From NCBI RefSeq assembly GCF_012489685.1, contig NC_080043.1:48747127-48811126 (forward strand): a stretch of 64,000 bases of DNA, read 5' to 3'. The position numbers and the translations under genes were made by a program. This DNA is from Lotus japonicus (taxonomy: Eukaryota; Streptophyta; Magnoliopsida; Fabales; Fabaceae). A model generated the notes under the pieces. It was given only the letters and a program-made list of their open reading frames with translations, did not search any database and was not told the DNA's origin. Shown in pieces: positions 8,758 through 20,939 of the stretch (position 1 is the first letter of the stretch; each line of letters starts with the position of its first letter).

Positions 8758-11330
8758 CAGTGTAGTTCAAATCGTGATCCAGATCGTGGAATTGCACGAT
8801 TTCACGATGTTAGTAACCTCCACTGATCTGGATCATGATAGAAATTGTTGGTTGCTGGGATCGCGTGGAATCGTTGTGGTGCATCGCAGAATTGTGGAAT
8901 CTTCAGGCGAGTTCGATTCTGATGCCAACCCATTTTATTGTTTTCGACCCGGTTTTCCTACTTTCAACCGCTTTGACTTGTTTTCCCCCAAAACGGCTGC
9001 GTTTTGGCAAAAACGTTGGAACCCTAAAATTAACGCAAAAACGCTGCGTTTTAACACCATATAACCAAAACCCACTGCTCTCTTCTCCTCTCGCATAACA
9101 CCATACTCTGCCTCTCCTCGTTTCTTCTCACAAACCCATACTCTGTCGTCGCCGCTGCTCGATGCGACTCTGTTCTTCTCCGTCGCCGCCGCTTGGAGCG
9201 ACTTACATCCTTGCCGTGGTGTTGTTTCTTTACTCTGCTCTGTGTGTGTTTCTCGTTTCTTATCATGGCTGGAACTGGAAGGGAAGGTTTTGTGCGTGGT
9301 GTTGGAAGGGGGTCTAGATTCGAAGGTTATGTGGGTGGTGTTGAAAGGGGGTTCTGCAGTGGGAAGGTGTTCTGGACCTTTTGGTGAAGGTTCTGGTACA
9401 ACTGTTGGATGAGGCTCTGGTTCAGCTACTGCTGATATTGCTTCTGGTTCAAGGAGGAGAGTAGTGTTGAAGCCCAGGAATGCTCTTGGATACCGAAGTG
9501 ACCCGGTTGGAATCATGGCATCTCAATCGATGGAAAAACTAAAAAATTTCAATGCAAGTATTGTGAAAAGGTTCTGACCGGAGGAGTTTATCATTTGAAA
9601 CATCATTTAGCTGGCTCATATAAGGATATTTCACCTTGCATATTAGTTCCTGAAGATGAGCAAAAGGAAATGTAGAAAATTTTGAAAAGGGGGATGGCCA
9701 ACTTGGTTCAAAAATCTGGTATATCAGGTTTAGTGTTTTAACTTTTAACATTGACTTTTATTTTAAAATCTGTTATAGAACTGTCCAACTTGCTTGTATG
9801 TTAAATAAGGCTTGGTTGATTGAGTTTAGTTGTATTTATGTAAAATTTTGTTTACGTATTGTTATTAATGAAGGTGGTGGTGAAGAAAGAAAGGTACCAG
9901 AAGTTGATTTACCCGTGGGTGATCTCACAAATTTGCTGAAGAAAAGGAGGATCAGCACTCAAACCACCATAAACAACATCTTTAAGAAGGGATTAAGTGC
10001 ATAAGTTTCTCAAATATATTGCATGCTTCTTTTATAACAATGCAATACCTTTCAATGTGGCTAGATGTGATGAATACACTGAAATGATTGATTCCATTGC
10101 AAGGTACGGGCACCTTCCTACTATGATTTAAGAGTGAAGCTATTGAAAGAAGAGATCAGATTGACAAACCTGACATTAGAAGCACACAAAGCTGAATGGA
10201 AGAGGACAGGTTGCACCATAATGACAGATGGGTGGACCGACAAGAGGAGGAGAACGATTATTAACTTCTTGGTGAATAGATCGAAGGACAGTCTTCTTAA
10301 AGTCTATTGATGCATCACATTTCTCCAAGACAACATATAGATTGTTTCAGATGATGGATGACATTGTTGAAGATGTTGGGGAAGAAAATGTGGTGCAAAT
10401 TGTGATGGACAATGCGACAAATTACAAAGTTGTCGGGGAGGTTCTGATGTAGAAAATGGAAATGTAGTATTGGACGCTTTGTGCCACACATTGCATTGAT
10501 TTGATGTTGGAGGACTTTTAGAAGAAGATTCTAGTTCAAAGTTTAACAATTCCACAAGGAAGAAAGATTACTCCCTATATCTGTTCAAGGACCACTCTAA
10601 TCACATTGTTGCAATTCCATACCCATGGGAGAGATTTGATTAGACCAGGCCTCACTCGCTTTGCGACATCATATTTGAACTTAGGGTGATTTCATGATAA
10701 TTGGGGAGCCTTCGAAAGGATGTTTGCATCAGAGGAATGACAGAAAAGAACATATGCAAAGACAAGGGACGGGAAGAAGATTTGTGACATGATTATGGAC
10801 AAACTATTTTGGAAGGACATTACAACTTGTGTTAAAGGGTGCACATCCTTTTATGAAAGTGCTTCATGCGGTTGATTCTGATACGCTAGCAATGAGGTTG
10901 ATTTATGAGGAAATCGACAAGTGTAAGGAGATGATACAAAAAGCTTTTCATGGTGTCATGAAAAAGTAACTTCAACTTGATCTTTAATTGAATTTATTCT
11001 TTTGTGATCTTTAGTTAATGGAAACTAATTACATCTTATTGTATATCATTCTTTAGTTATGAACCTCTATGGGCTATTATTGATGCGAGGTGGGACAAGC
11101 AACTACATAGACCTTTGCATGCTGCAGGATATTATCTTAACCCCCAATTATAGTATAGTCCAGGATTCTCATGTTGTCTTGAAATTAGAAAGGGACTACT
11201 AGCTGCCATGCAAAAGATGGTACCAAATGGTTATGAGCAAAGAAAGTTTGATCTATCGTTGGATGCTTTTAGGAAACCAGATGACATGTTTGGTGCTCCT
11301 GTGGCTCAAGACACTTATGGCTAAAACACT
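8758..11330 (+). mobile_element. Dead hAT-superfamily DNA transposon, 3' end missing
   Basis: The left end CAGTGTAGTTCAAATCG has the CAGTG-type start of plant hAT elements. It is followed by subterminal CACGAT-type words at 8795-8815. A broken transposase follows (9265-11324). No matching right terminal repeat was found before the Athila-like LTR begins at about 11335, so the right end seems lost. Confidence 0.65.
9265..11324 (+). pseudogene. hAT transposase (BED zinc finger plus DUF659 type), heavily mutated
   Basis: From the ATG at 9265 a Gly/Arg-rich leader runs into a BED-type zinc finger around 9525-9630 (KKFQCKYCEKVLTGGVYHLK with a following HHLAG). A DUF659-like region around 10190-10560 has GCTIMTDGWTDKRRRTI and, in another frame, NVVQIVMDNATNYKVVG. 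Later hAT pieces are readable near 11060-11140 (YEPLWAIIDARWDKQLHRPL) and 11200-11320 (FRKPDDMFGAPVAQDTYG). Stops and frame changes occur throughout: TAG at 9673, several near 10300-10520. In intact relatives the protein cuts and rejoins the element in the nucleus. This copy cannot make a working enzyme. Confidence 0.75.
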
Positions 11331-11334
11331 AATG

Positions 11335-12663
11335 AAAGTTTTTTTACTACTCTACGTTTGAATCTCTCAAGACTCAATTGTAGTATAGTAAAGGGTTTTG
11401 TCCTATCCACAAGGAGGTGTAATACTATGTCGTTCAATAGTTAACAGACTCAAATGATGGATTTCCAAGAGTTTGGTTGTGTATACATGAAAGTAAAAAG
11501 GAAATCAGATAAATTGATGGAGAAACAATAGGTATGAGAATTTGTTGGGATTAGATTTCATTGTTTGACCTTTGTCCATTTTAGTGATTCAAATATAAAC
11601 CAAGTCTAAGAATATGATTCATCTACACTATTTCAACCCTACTTCATCGATGTCTCGCATGAGTGGATAGCAATAACTCTCTAATCCTAAACATTAATGT
11701 CTCACATGATTAAGAAAGATAGTTATCATGAAGTTTAGGTGTTTAAATGAGTAACAAACCTTACTCTATTTCTAGCAATTAGCATTATTAGGTGATTATA
11801 ACTCTAGTTCAGACTCAAAACGTTGTAGCTTCCGCTCACAAGTCAAATCAAGCAAAATAGCCTAGGTGATCAATCTAAGATATATCATGAGGATCAAGAG
11901 AAAACCACTAAATCATACATAAGAAACATGCTTTATATTGAATAGAATCACATAGAGAGCATAAGTATCATACAACTACGTCAAATCCAAACAAAAGAGA
12001 GATTAGTTATCCATTTTCATGGATAGCTTTACAAATAGAGATGAAGAATGAGAAATATCGAAACTGTCACGATGTCTCGCAGTTGAATCCGATACCCAAG
12101 CCTCCTCTCTAGCCTCCTAAGCCTCTCTCCTTGTCTCTTAAGTGTTTCTCTGAGTTTCCAAGTGATAGGTGAAGTATATGCCACCCAATCTTCTAAAAAA
12201 TGACTTTTATAGTCAAAACTCGCAGTCTGAGCGCACAACACCCTCTAATGGCCGCCTCGCACTCCCTGTTTCTTCAAAGGTGGGTTTCTGGAACCGCCTT
12301 GGCTGCCCGACGCCCTCTGAGGGCCGCCCGGCTCCCTGAGCACTTCTGAAAATTCATATTCTCACCAAAACATGCATATTTTCTCGATCCAACCGTTCAA
12401 ATTGAAGTTTCATGTGTTATGAAACACATCCAAATTTTAGCTCAATCTGACGGTTAATGGCGGGATTCCAATTTTTCTCTGACAGCTTTTAACTTTATGC
12501 ATCAAAAAGTTGGGATTAGAATTGAAATTATCATAAAACCTTTCCTAAACCTAAATAATTACTAAACTAATCAATTAAGGATTAAAATGATATTAATTGA
12601 TGAACACAAGTCAAATAAGTGCCCAGCATGATATTCAAATATACGTAAAATTGAAACTTATCA
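11335..12663 (-). repeat. Athila-like 3' LTR, remnant 1
   Basis: On the minus strand it starts TGATAAGTTTC just after the polypurine tract. The right part matches 15640-16156 in diverged form: both share 'ATCGATGTCTCGCAT', 'TATTTCTAGCAATTA/TATGTCTAGCAATTA' and 'TATCCACA'. The outer end near 11335 is estimated from where similarity between the two copies fades. Confidence 0.5.
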
Positions 12664-12675
12664 ACTCCCCCCCAA
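12664..12675 (-). other. Polypurine tract of Athila-like remnant 1
   Basis: On the minus strand GTTGGGGGGGGAGT abuts the LTR start. This G-run primes plus-strand DNA synthesis in LTR elements. Confidence 0.6.
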
Positions 12676-15299
12676 CTTAGCACTTTGTTTGTCCTCAAAC
12701 AAAAGTTTTAATCAAACAAGCATAACTGAAACTTTTTCAAAAATCAATTTGCAAGATCTCACAAAGATTGAATAAATGATCCAGAACAAAAACATGATGC
12801 CCACAATAGAATACATAACATTGATACAACTACTTATTCAACTTAGAATTCAATAGACATACGGTCAATTACTCTTGATCAGGGAACACTCTATCAAGCA
12901 AGGATATAGCATGTAAGGCAAGCAAGGTTTGTGTCTCACTCATGTACATCACTTAATTACAGAAGTCAAGATTGTTACCCGTCTCCACAATCATCAAAGC
13001 TACATGTAAAATCAAGGATCACTAAAGGTCTTTATAGGGTTGTAATGAGGCTTGGCTTCAAAGAGTTTGGTTTTTCAAGATATGCAAAGAAACTCAAAAA
13101 GGCAAGAGAGCAATCAAACTTAAACGTTTTCTTTCACCAATCTCTTCTTTATTATCTTTTTGTCCTTTTTGCTTTATTTTCTTATTTTTTTATTTTTCCT
13201 TTTTGATTTTGAAGCATATACACATTTGACACTATTTACAAAGAGATTGAATTCAAATCACATAGAAACTTTAGCACAAAATTCTTCTCCCCCCAACTTG
13301 CAAACAACCCACACTAAGAATGCTCTCGCCTATTAAGCTTAGGGAAGTCATTGTTTTTCTTTTAGGCACAAGGGTCATAATCAAGAACAAAACAAAATAT
13401 TCAAATTTATGGCTAAAAGGGGTAACAAATGGATTTTAATTGACATAGGTAAGCTATTTGGCTAAGTAGCTATATATACAGAACAAAATGTGCCTTGATC
13501 CTTTCCCAGAAATTCCATGCAACCAATGATCGTAAGAGACTCAAACAAAGTTAACCATGTAATTCATTGATGTTCTCTCAACTCACAGTGTATAGGAACA
13601 CTCCCTCATAGGCTAACAAGTTTCAAATTTCCTTGATTTTCAAGCAACTTTCATGTTATGCTTCAAGAATTCCAAGTGAATCATACAATCATATCAAGTC
13701 ATGACATCAATGAGTGCAAGCACAATTTCAATCTTGGAATCGTTCATTTTTATAACATATATCAAGAAATTCTCACAATAGTCATGCAAGTATTGAAACA
13801 GTCAGAGAATCATGGAAATCGGGACACAAGTGCTATATATAAACTATAAAAAAGAAACAAAAAACAAAGTAAAAAAGGACTCCCTCATGATGTGAATTAT
13901 TTGAATAAATGCTCTCTACTGAAATCCTTGATCCCTCTCTCCCTCCGTGAGAATTGGACCGTCCTCATGCCAAATTTTATGATTCTTCTGTTAATCTTCC
14001 TTATAGTCATTGAAAAACAAGTTAGAATACAAGGGATAAAGGAGAATATAAATGCATTTAAGCAATAAAAACCCTAGTCCATATGAAAATACACTTCAAG
14101 AGCTTTCCAAAGAGTGGTCATTTTCTTAAATATGATAAGAATAAAGAAGTTATGCTGATTTAAAGAAAAGAGTATATTGCTGCTAAATATGTGACGCTGC
14201 ATCAGAGATTGAGGCCGCTGAGCCCTATCAAATGGGCGCTGGGCACCCTGTGCAGTGTAAAAACTCAAGAAAACTCAAAAACCACAACTCGATAGGTCCA
14301 ATTTTGAGTTTTACGCTTCCCGATCATGCCAACTGATTTATTCACATTCATATATCATTAAAAACTTGTCCAAGCCCTCAAATTTAGCAATCAAACATAA
14401 TTCATCAAAGATTTACAATCCACACTTTCCAAAGACAAGTTTTCAGGCTTTTCCACAACTCGATAGGGCATATTTTGATATATTTACTTCTAGTACATGC
14501 CACTTCGTCCAAGCATACATAAATACCCTAAGAAACTTGTGAATAGCTTAAAATTGACAGTTCAAACGCATCTAGCACAAAAGTCACTTGAGGTTCCATT
14601 TAAGATTCAATTTGCACTATTTTCAAAACTCTATACCTCATTATTAGAATTTCTTACATTTCCTTCGTGCTAGGCCTCAAAATCATGTATTAACATCATT
14701 TAAAACTTGTTCAAGACCTTAGAGTACATTATAGTACACAATTCCCTCAAATCACCACTCATGATCAAGAAAAGCACTAGTTCAAGCATTCACACATAAA
14801 GTGACCTCAAAACTCACCAAGTTTTGAATGAAACTATTCTAACACATAGATATCAAATTCCCAATGCATACTAGAGCTTGTTCAAAAGATCGAAATGCAA
14901 CTTTTCACTGTTTATACATAAAATGGCTAGGAGAGACTAGTTTTTCAACTGAAACTCACAACCTTATGCCTCAAATTTTGCAAAACACTCAAACCACACA
15001 AACCAATCATCCATATGCATGATATATCATAATTTTGGACCTGTTTCAACTCTCAAATGCAGTTTTTCAACAGAATTTTCACAAGATCCAAGATTTAGGT
15101 CAAGTTTCATGCAAAAACCATAAGTCACAATCCTATATTTCAATTCTAACATTTTCATTGTTATCAAAGCTTTTGAAAACACTCAATATATCTACCAAAA
15201 CTTTTGAAGCATATTAAAACACATAATTAAACAAAGCTTCACAAAATCACTACACTTGTTCTAAAAAACACAAAAATACAACAAAAACAATAAAAACAT
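12676..15299 (-). other. 3' interior of Athila-like remnant 1, no intact gene
   Basis: The part 12676-13900 matches 16170-17590 at moderate identity, including 'CTAAAGGTCTTTATAGGG' against 'CTAAGGTCTTTTTAAGGC'. From 13900 to 15299 there is AT-rich sequence with loosely repeated phrases such as ACTTGTCCAAG, ACTTGTTCAAG and 'CACAACTCGATAGG' (14284 and 14456). No protein can be supported. Confidence 0.45.
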
Positions 15300-15345
15300 T
15301 GGGTTGCCTCTTAGGAAGCGCTTCTTTAACGTCATTAGCTTGACA
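15300..15345 (-). pseudogene. Athila-like pol C-terminal fragment
   Basis: The minus strand encodes QANDVKEALPKRQPN, which closely matches the conserved end of Athila-type integrase. Upstream pol on the minus strand (15346 and above) was not recognised, so only this short tail remains. Confidence 0.65.
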
Positions 15346-15639
15346 CAAACACTATCATGGTGACCACAAACAAGGGTTATAATATAACCCCTTCCCCTTT
15401 TTAGGTCTTCTGACTTGGATTTGATCAAGTGTTCTACCAAAAGCCTTCCAATCCATCAAAAATTCATTCTTTTTCTTTCTTTTCAAGGTCCAACTCAACT
15501 AACTTACATTGAAATCACATGTCAAGCTATTTACATATTTATGAATGAATGCAATTTTATAGGCATATGAATGAATGCAAATTTAATATTCTTTGAAGAA
15601 TTTGATGCAATATGCTCATCAAAAATTCATTTTTTTGAA

Positions 15640-16156
15640 AGGTTTTTACCACACATACTCTTCAATCCCTTTAAAGATTCAATTATAGTACAACCAATGT
15701 TTATATCGTATCCACAGGGAATTGGAAATACAATGCCGTTCTCAAGCTAAATAACTTAAGCAATGAGTTTAACAAGAGTTTCAGTTGATTGTTTTGAGAA
15801 ATGTTGTGATCATAAAACGGTAATAAAAACGGGTTTGAAACAGATTGAGAAAACTGTTGGGATTGGGGTTCACACATCAACTCTCATATATCTTATAATT
15901 CAACGCTTACAATATATTCTATTCTTGATTTCATCACGTCAGTTCTTATCTATCTCATTAACCTTTTACATGAGCAGATCAACGGTTCACTTCTCTAATT
16001 ATCGATGTCTCGCATAACTAAAGAAGCAAAACGTAATGAGTACGGATGTTAAGGGCTAACAAACTTAACCCTATGTCTAGCAATTAAGAAAATTAGATGA
16101 TACAACCTAAATCCAATTCAAATATGTAGCTTGATAAGTAAATGTGGCACTTATTA
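15640..16156 (-). repeat. Athila-like LTR segment, remnant 2
   Basis: It begins on the minus strand at TTAATAAGTGCC right after the G-run and resembles 11335-12663 over its length but is shorter, with part of the LTR apparently deleted. Confidence 0.45.
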
Positions 16157-16169
16157 ACTCCCCCCCCAA
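16157..16169 (-). other. Polypurine tract of Athila-like remnant 2
   Basis: On the minus strand GTTGGGGGGGGAGT sits next to the LTR segment, as in remnant 1. Confidence 0.55.
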
Positions 16170-17594
16170 CTTGGAACTTTGTTTGTCCTCAAATAAATGG
16201 TACTGATTATCAAAAGAGATATGGACAAGGTTCAATCAACAAGCATGGTTCTGATTCTCAATACTTTGCATAATTTTCAAACTTATGAACCAATCCATCA
16301 TTCAAAAAATGTGAAGCCCACAACAATGGATACAAGAATGATACTCAAACATATGCAACATGAGTTCATTGACAACATTCAATTAAATACTTGTAAAACA
16401 TGGAATTTCTCAAGTTCAATTCAACAGGGTAAGTGTTTCACTCAAATCATTCATTGAATCACAACATATCAAACTTGTTACCTGTCTTTAAAGTCATCAA
16501 ACTGCATGGAAATCCATAATCACTAAGGTCTTTTTAAGGCTGTAATGTGGTTAGGCTTAAAAAAATGAATTTGGTTTTTCTAGATAATCAAAATGATTCA
16601 CCCATGTACCTTTCACTCTCCTTTTCAAGCCAAGAGAGCAAACACAAAGTGATTCACCCATGTACCTTTCACTCTCCTTTTCACCACTTCTCTTTTATCA
16701 TTACAACCTCATTCCTTTCTTTTTCAATTCCTCAATCTCTCTTTTAGCCTTCCTTTTTTTTTCTTTCTTTTTTTTTTCAATTTTTTTTTCTTTTCGAACA
16801 TTTTATGTACACTAGATTGAGAAATTGATGTTTTCATCCAACATAAAGAATACCATTGGCTTCCACTCCCATCCCCCACCCTCCCCCCCCCCAATTTGCA
16901 CACTTGTATACAACTCAATAATGCATGCTCTCTTGACTTGAGAAAGTATGGGAGAGTATTTGTTTTTCTTTTGGCTTGGGACATACACAAGAACAAAAAT
17001 TATCACGTTAAGGCTCAAACTTTGGGTACAAAGGAGTTCCTAAACAAAGAAAGGTAGCTATTTGGCTAAATGACTATTTATCCTAAAGAAAAAAACCGCC
17101 TTGACAATTTCCTTCAATCCCATGCAATTCAAAACAAAAAGACCAAAAAAGCTCAACTTTGCAAAACAATGATGATCCTCTCAAATGTCACAACTGTTTG
17201 GTCTCTCTCCTAACCCGGCTTAGGTATCCCTGATTATAAACATTTTCATGAACAAGCCTAGGTCCTCATATCAATAATGCGTTCAAAAAAAATATCATTG
17301 TACCAAAGTGAGTGCAATCACAATGATCTATCATGATTCTAGGCACAAGCATGCACCAACACATTTTTTTCCAGATATCATGCTCATTTATAAACCAAAT
17401 TAGTACTTGCAACTTTCATGACTGGACAAACGTGGAGAAAATTTCAAAACTCAAAGTCTGAGAGCAAAGTATCAACATACCAAAAAGTAACATATTCTAA
17501 AAACAACTATTAAAACAAACTAAAACAATAAAACAAAGCATTAAAACTAAAATAAAATGAAAGAAATATAAAATGAACAATGTATGGTGTGTTG

Positions 17595-17687
17595 CAGCTC
17601 TCTCAGTCATCCCTGAGCTGCATCAACTCCATCTCCATCAACTGCATCAGCACCATGCCTCTCTCCCTCCTCTGGATGGTGGACTGT
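17595..17687 (-). pseudogene. C-terminal scrap of the Athila-like accessory ORF
   Basis: A minus-strand frame reads TIQRRERGMVLMQLMEMELM and then RDD and stop. The Met/Leu/Glu-rich helix-like character fits the end of the accessory ORF on the far side of the Tekay array (39504-40781). The two parts are separated by the insertion. Confidence 0.4.
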
Positions 17688-18349
17688 TGTAAGGCCCAAG
17701 TTTTTAAGCTTTGGATAAGTGAATAAAATATAAGAGTTCATTTGATTAAATAAATTTATGAAGGAAAAGGTTCAGGAAAAGTCCAAGCATTGTATCAAAA
17801 ACCGATAAGAATTATAGCACGACTAACATTCGCCTAATCCTAGGTCAAAGGCTTTAGTGAATAGTTAATTTACACATTAGGACACGATGAAAACTAATTC
17901 CAAAAATCTTCAGAGAAATGTTAGAACTTCTATTTTTCGTCTATAAACAAGTGTTTCAATGCGGAAGCCTGGAATGTACGAACGCCAAATTCCAATTCTC
18001 GGAAGTTTGCCGAAACGGAATCCCTGATAGTTCAAGAAACCTGAAATCAACGGACGATGAAGACTTTTTCCATTCGAAACTTCAAATGAAGATTCCACCC
18101 GCGTTCGCCTATTTCTCTCGTTATTTCAAACTTTCTTCAGAAGGAAGTTTTCTCTTCCGATGATCACTGCAAAAAGTAGTTTTTCGGGATAAACCGACTC
18201 ACACCGACTTTGGATCGTTTGGTTTAATTCCAAGAATCCTGTTTTGAGTTCTGGAATTTTTTCGCCAGAACCTATCTTAGAATTCGCAGAGGAACGCGCA
18301 GGAAAAATCGGAATCGCGAAAAAATCATTTTTCCGCATTTTCCAAAACC

Positions 18350-18357
18350 TATAAATA
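18350..18357 (+). promoter_or_regulatory. TATA box in LTR 1
   Basis: TATAAATA in the context CCTATAAATAGC. It is kept in all LTR copies that cover this part and in the related minus-strand LTR at 60165-60172, so it is likely the element's core promoter. Confidence 0.65.
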
Positions 18358-19621
18358 GCTAGAAAAATGAGATATTTTGCAAAACTCACCCATTTCCCTT
18401 GCTCAAACCCGCGGCCAAGAGAGGAGAAGAGGAGGAAGTTGATCTTCGCGGATTCTTGCCCGTTTGCTTCACCGATCATTGCTAATCGAAGACCTCGAGG
18501 TATAGTTACTATCCCTCGCTTCCGATCATCATTTCCGTCAATTTTCTCTAGACTTTTCTGAGCTCAAAATTTTGAGGTTTTAGGAAAATTGTCCAAATAG
18601 CTTGATTTCTCTGTCTAAACATCTTCCCTACGTGCCCAAGAGCACTTCTGTCGGATTAGTTTTTCCCTAATGTCGCCGAAATTCCGCCGGAATCTATTTT
18701 TGCATCAAATACCCATTTTTAAGCAAGGTCGCAACCTTTAAGCTGAAAACTATCGACTTGGCTTAATGCTAGTAGGATTATTCGTCATAAACGTTGTTGT
18801 TGACGTCCCCATCCAATTTGTTTTTCAAAAATCCAGTTTTGAAATTCTGAGCTGAAAATAATGACCAAACTACCCCTATATCAGTTTTCGATCCGAAAAT
18901 TTTTCCGAGCTTCGATTCGCCTTAGTTACGGCTAATGATAACCTAGGAACCAAGTTTGATCGAAGAAAAATTGACCCTCCCAATTAGGAAAAGTGGCCGA
19001 GAGCTATACCAAGGGGGGGAGGAAATCCGACTTTTTCGAGAACTTGTCCTAACGCGTTAGATTGTCGTACCACGAATTCGGCTTGATTTATGTGTTATGC
19101 ACTTAATTGCTAAATGTCTGAAATGATTTCTGAGGCTTCGGCCGATCTTGTTGAGTACTTGATGCCATGATATTGTGTGCTAAATGATTCACATGTTATG
19201 TGCAAAATGGTTAATCTAGGATGTGTTGGAATATGCTATTTATGCTTACTAATTGAGCTGATTTATTTATGTTATTCCACTTATATCTGGGATACTGAGG
19301 AGTGAGGATTACGGGCAAGTCATGCCGAATTTTTATGAGATTTTTGAGAGATATTGAAAGGACGAACGGAGTTCGGGCCTTGTTATGTTTTAATGGATCG
19401 AGACCTTCTCAGAAATTAATTGGGATTATGGGATCCCTGAAACTCATAGGAACGTTATAAGACTAAAAGAAACCTATTTTCTCAAGGAAAATTCATAAGA
19501 CATTAATCAATCTCGAAAATCCTTGAACAATGATAACATCTTTAGATAAGAGCTTAGAGCTTGTATATTAGTTTTGAAAATACGAGAAGTGTCGTCGAGT
19601 CCAAGTTTTGAGGAAACTTAC

Positions 19622-19779
19622 AAGTTTCCGAGTATGTTGATACTCTTTCGCTCGATGAGCAGTTTAATGTTTGGCTATCTAAAGTTTAGCCGGAGACTAT
19701 AAGTTTCCAAGTTCTTCGGTACCGTTTCGCTCGATGAGCAGTTTATTGATTGACTATCTAAACTTTAGCCGGGAACTAT
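19622..19779 (+). repeat. 79-bp direct duplication inside LTR 1
   Basis: CTCGATGAGCAGTTTA occurs at 19651 and again at 19730, followed each time by a GACTATCTAAA/GGCTATCTAAA and TTTAGCCGG stretch. The same pair is present in the other LTRs (about 27905 and 37735), so it predates the array. Confidence 0.8.
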
Positions 19780-20519
19780 GAGTTCCAAAGTACATTCTTT
19801 CTTCTTTGATTAATTAATTTTGTCGCAGAATCGACATTTACCTTAGGGTATACTTTTAGAGACATTAAGTTATTTAGAACACGTGGCGACGTGTCGAGTG
19901 AGGTCGGAGACGTTGTTTGGATAATCACTTTGCATCCATGCACACATTTTGAGGTTAATACACGGCGTGATACAGGACCTCGGTGGATTCCAAAATGGTC
20001 ATAAGACCCGGATTTCCATATTTAGAACACTACGGTGGTTCTTAGTAGCAGACGGAATGGCAGACCTACGGGTTCACTACTGATCTGACTACTTTTGTGT
20101 GGTGTAAGAGACACGCGAGCAGGGAGGTACCCACCGTGGCTGGTGTTAGGGCCGTCTCGTTGATGTCCATCCTTCTTCCGGAATGCATCTTGTTAACCAG
20201 CATTGCATTGCATGCAACATACATTCTGACATAGTTGCTGAGTGTGATTGGTACTGGTTTATCCTATTTGAGGCATGCTAGTTGTTATTATGATCTTTTA
20301 TATTCATTGTGATACATGCAACCCTAGGATGTTATCCCTAAACTTCTAAGCTTGAGAGGCTAATAATTATTATCCTATATATCTGGTTTTATTATTTATA
20401 TAATTCTTTGGAGTTGACCCTCGCGTCTTCTGTGTGTGTTTGGCCGGACTACGCCATTGTCAGATGAGTATGGCGGATTGGTTTACGATGGTCAGCCCTT
20501 CAGGGGGACCAGATTCGAG

Positions 20520-20939
20520 ATGCTTGACCAGGACGACCCAGGTGCATGGGTGGTCGACCCCGTAGGCCACCGTGCGACCTACTCAGGCCGGATCATGGAG
20601 GACCGTGTTGACCGATTCGGACGCTTGACGGAGGGGGTATTGAGGAGATATACAGTGAGCTTCAACTTGCTACCCGGCGTGCATTGTGGATCCGGTTTGG
20701 GAGGACCACCACCACCATCATCTTCGGATGATGAGGACCCCTATGAGGAGGTGCCAGTGGGTGGGACTTCGACGGAGTCCAGTTCGTTTACTGCTGCTGT
20801 CATCAAGGATCATGGTTCGGGCCCCGAGCCCGAGAGACCAGTGCAGGAGCGCGTCAGGGTAGAGAGAGAGGGCAACATTGTGTATATCGACCTAGTTGTC
20901 CTGGATGCAGATTCGGACGACGACCGCGCTAGCATGTAG
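20520..20939 (+). CDS. LTR-encoded ORF, 139 aa from the first ATG (LTR 1)
   Basis: The frame is open from 20418 to a TAG at 20937-20939. The first ATG is at 20520 (MLDQDDPGAW); upstream in-frame residues begin with VFGRTTPLSDEYGG but have no ATG. The product is acidic, with a Pro/Ser/Asp stretch in the middle (GGPPPPSSSDDEDPYEEV) and an Asp-rich end (DADSDDDRASM). No known domain, signal peptide or membrane segment is recognised. The same frame is intact in the two other LTRs, and a decayed relative lies in a different LTR at 43493-43828. Whether it is translated is unknown. Confidence 0.45.
   Translation: MLDQDDPGAWVVDPVGHRATYSGRIMEDRVDRFGRLTEGVLRRYTVSFNLLPGVHCGSGLGGPPPPSSSDDEDPYEEVPVGGTSTESSSFTAAVIKDHGSGPEPERPVQERVRVEREGNIVYIDLVVLDADSDDDRASM

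Larger units (their letters stand above)
11335..15345 (-). mobile_element. Athila-like gypsy remnant 1: pol tail, 3' interior and 3' LTR
   Basis: Read on the minus strand, the order is the end of pol (15345-15300), about 2.6 kb of interior with no intact frame, a polypurine tract (12664-12675), then a 3' LTR (12663 to about 11335). The QANDVKEAL pol ending and the 'gaggacaaacaaag...gggggg' tract next to the LTR are typical of Athila-type elements. The 5' LTR, gag and most of pol are absent. Its 3' interior and LTR are recognisably related to remnant 2. Confidence 0.6.
15640..17687 (-). mobile_element. Athila-like gypsy remnant 2, distal part
   Basis: On the minus strand this holds the last part of an interior, a polypurine tract (16157-16169) and a shorter LTR-like segment (16156 to about 15640). 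It is cut at 17687 by the Tekay array and resumes at 39504, where the matching minus-strand reading frame lies. The continuity is inferred from orientation, similar coding character on both sides, and a 4-of-5 match between the flanking pentamers (ACTGT and AATGT). Confidence 0.5.

Noticed and set aside
8935..9516. 193-codon minus-strand frame with Pro/Glu text
   Set aside because: It lies antisense to the hAT left end and transposase leader; no motif supports it.
16724..16996. Lys-rich minus-strand frame
   Set aside because: It is produced by a pyrimidine-rich run at 16745-16800.
17683..17687. Exact 5-bp target duplication of the Tekay array
   Set aside because: Left ACTGT and right AATGT differ at one base, so only a mutated duplication can be proposed.
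20436..20519. Upstream 28 codons of the LTR ORF as part of the protein
   Set aside because: The frame is open but starts at GTG; no ATG precedes 20520, so this part is unlikely to be translated unless a non-ATG start or splicing is used.
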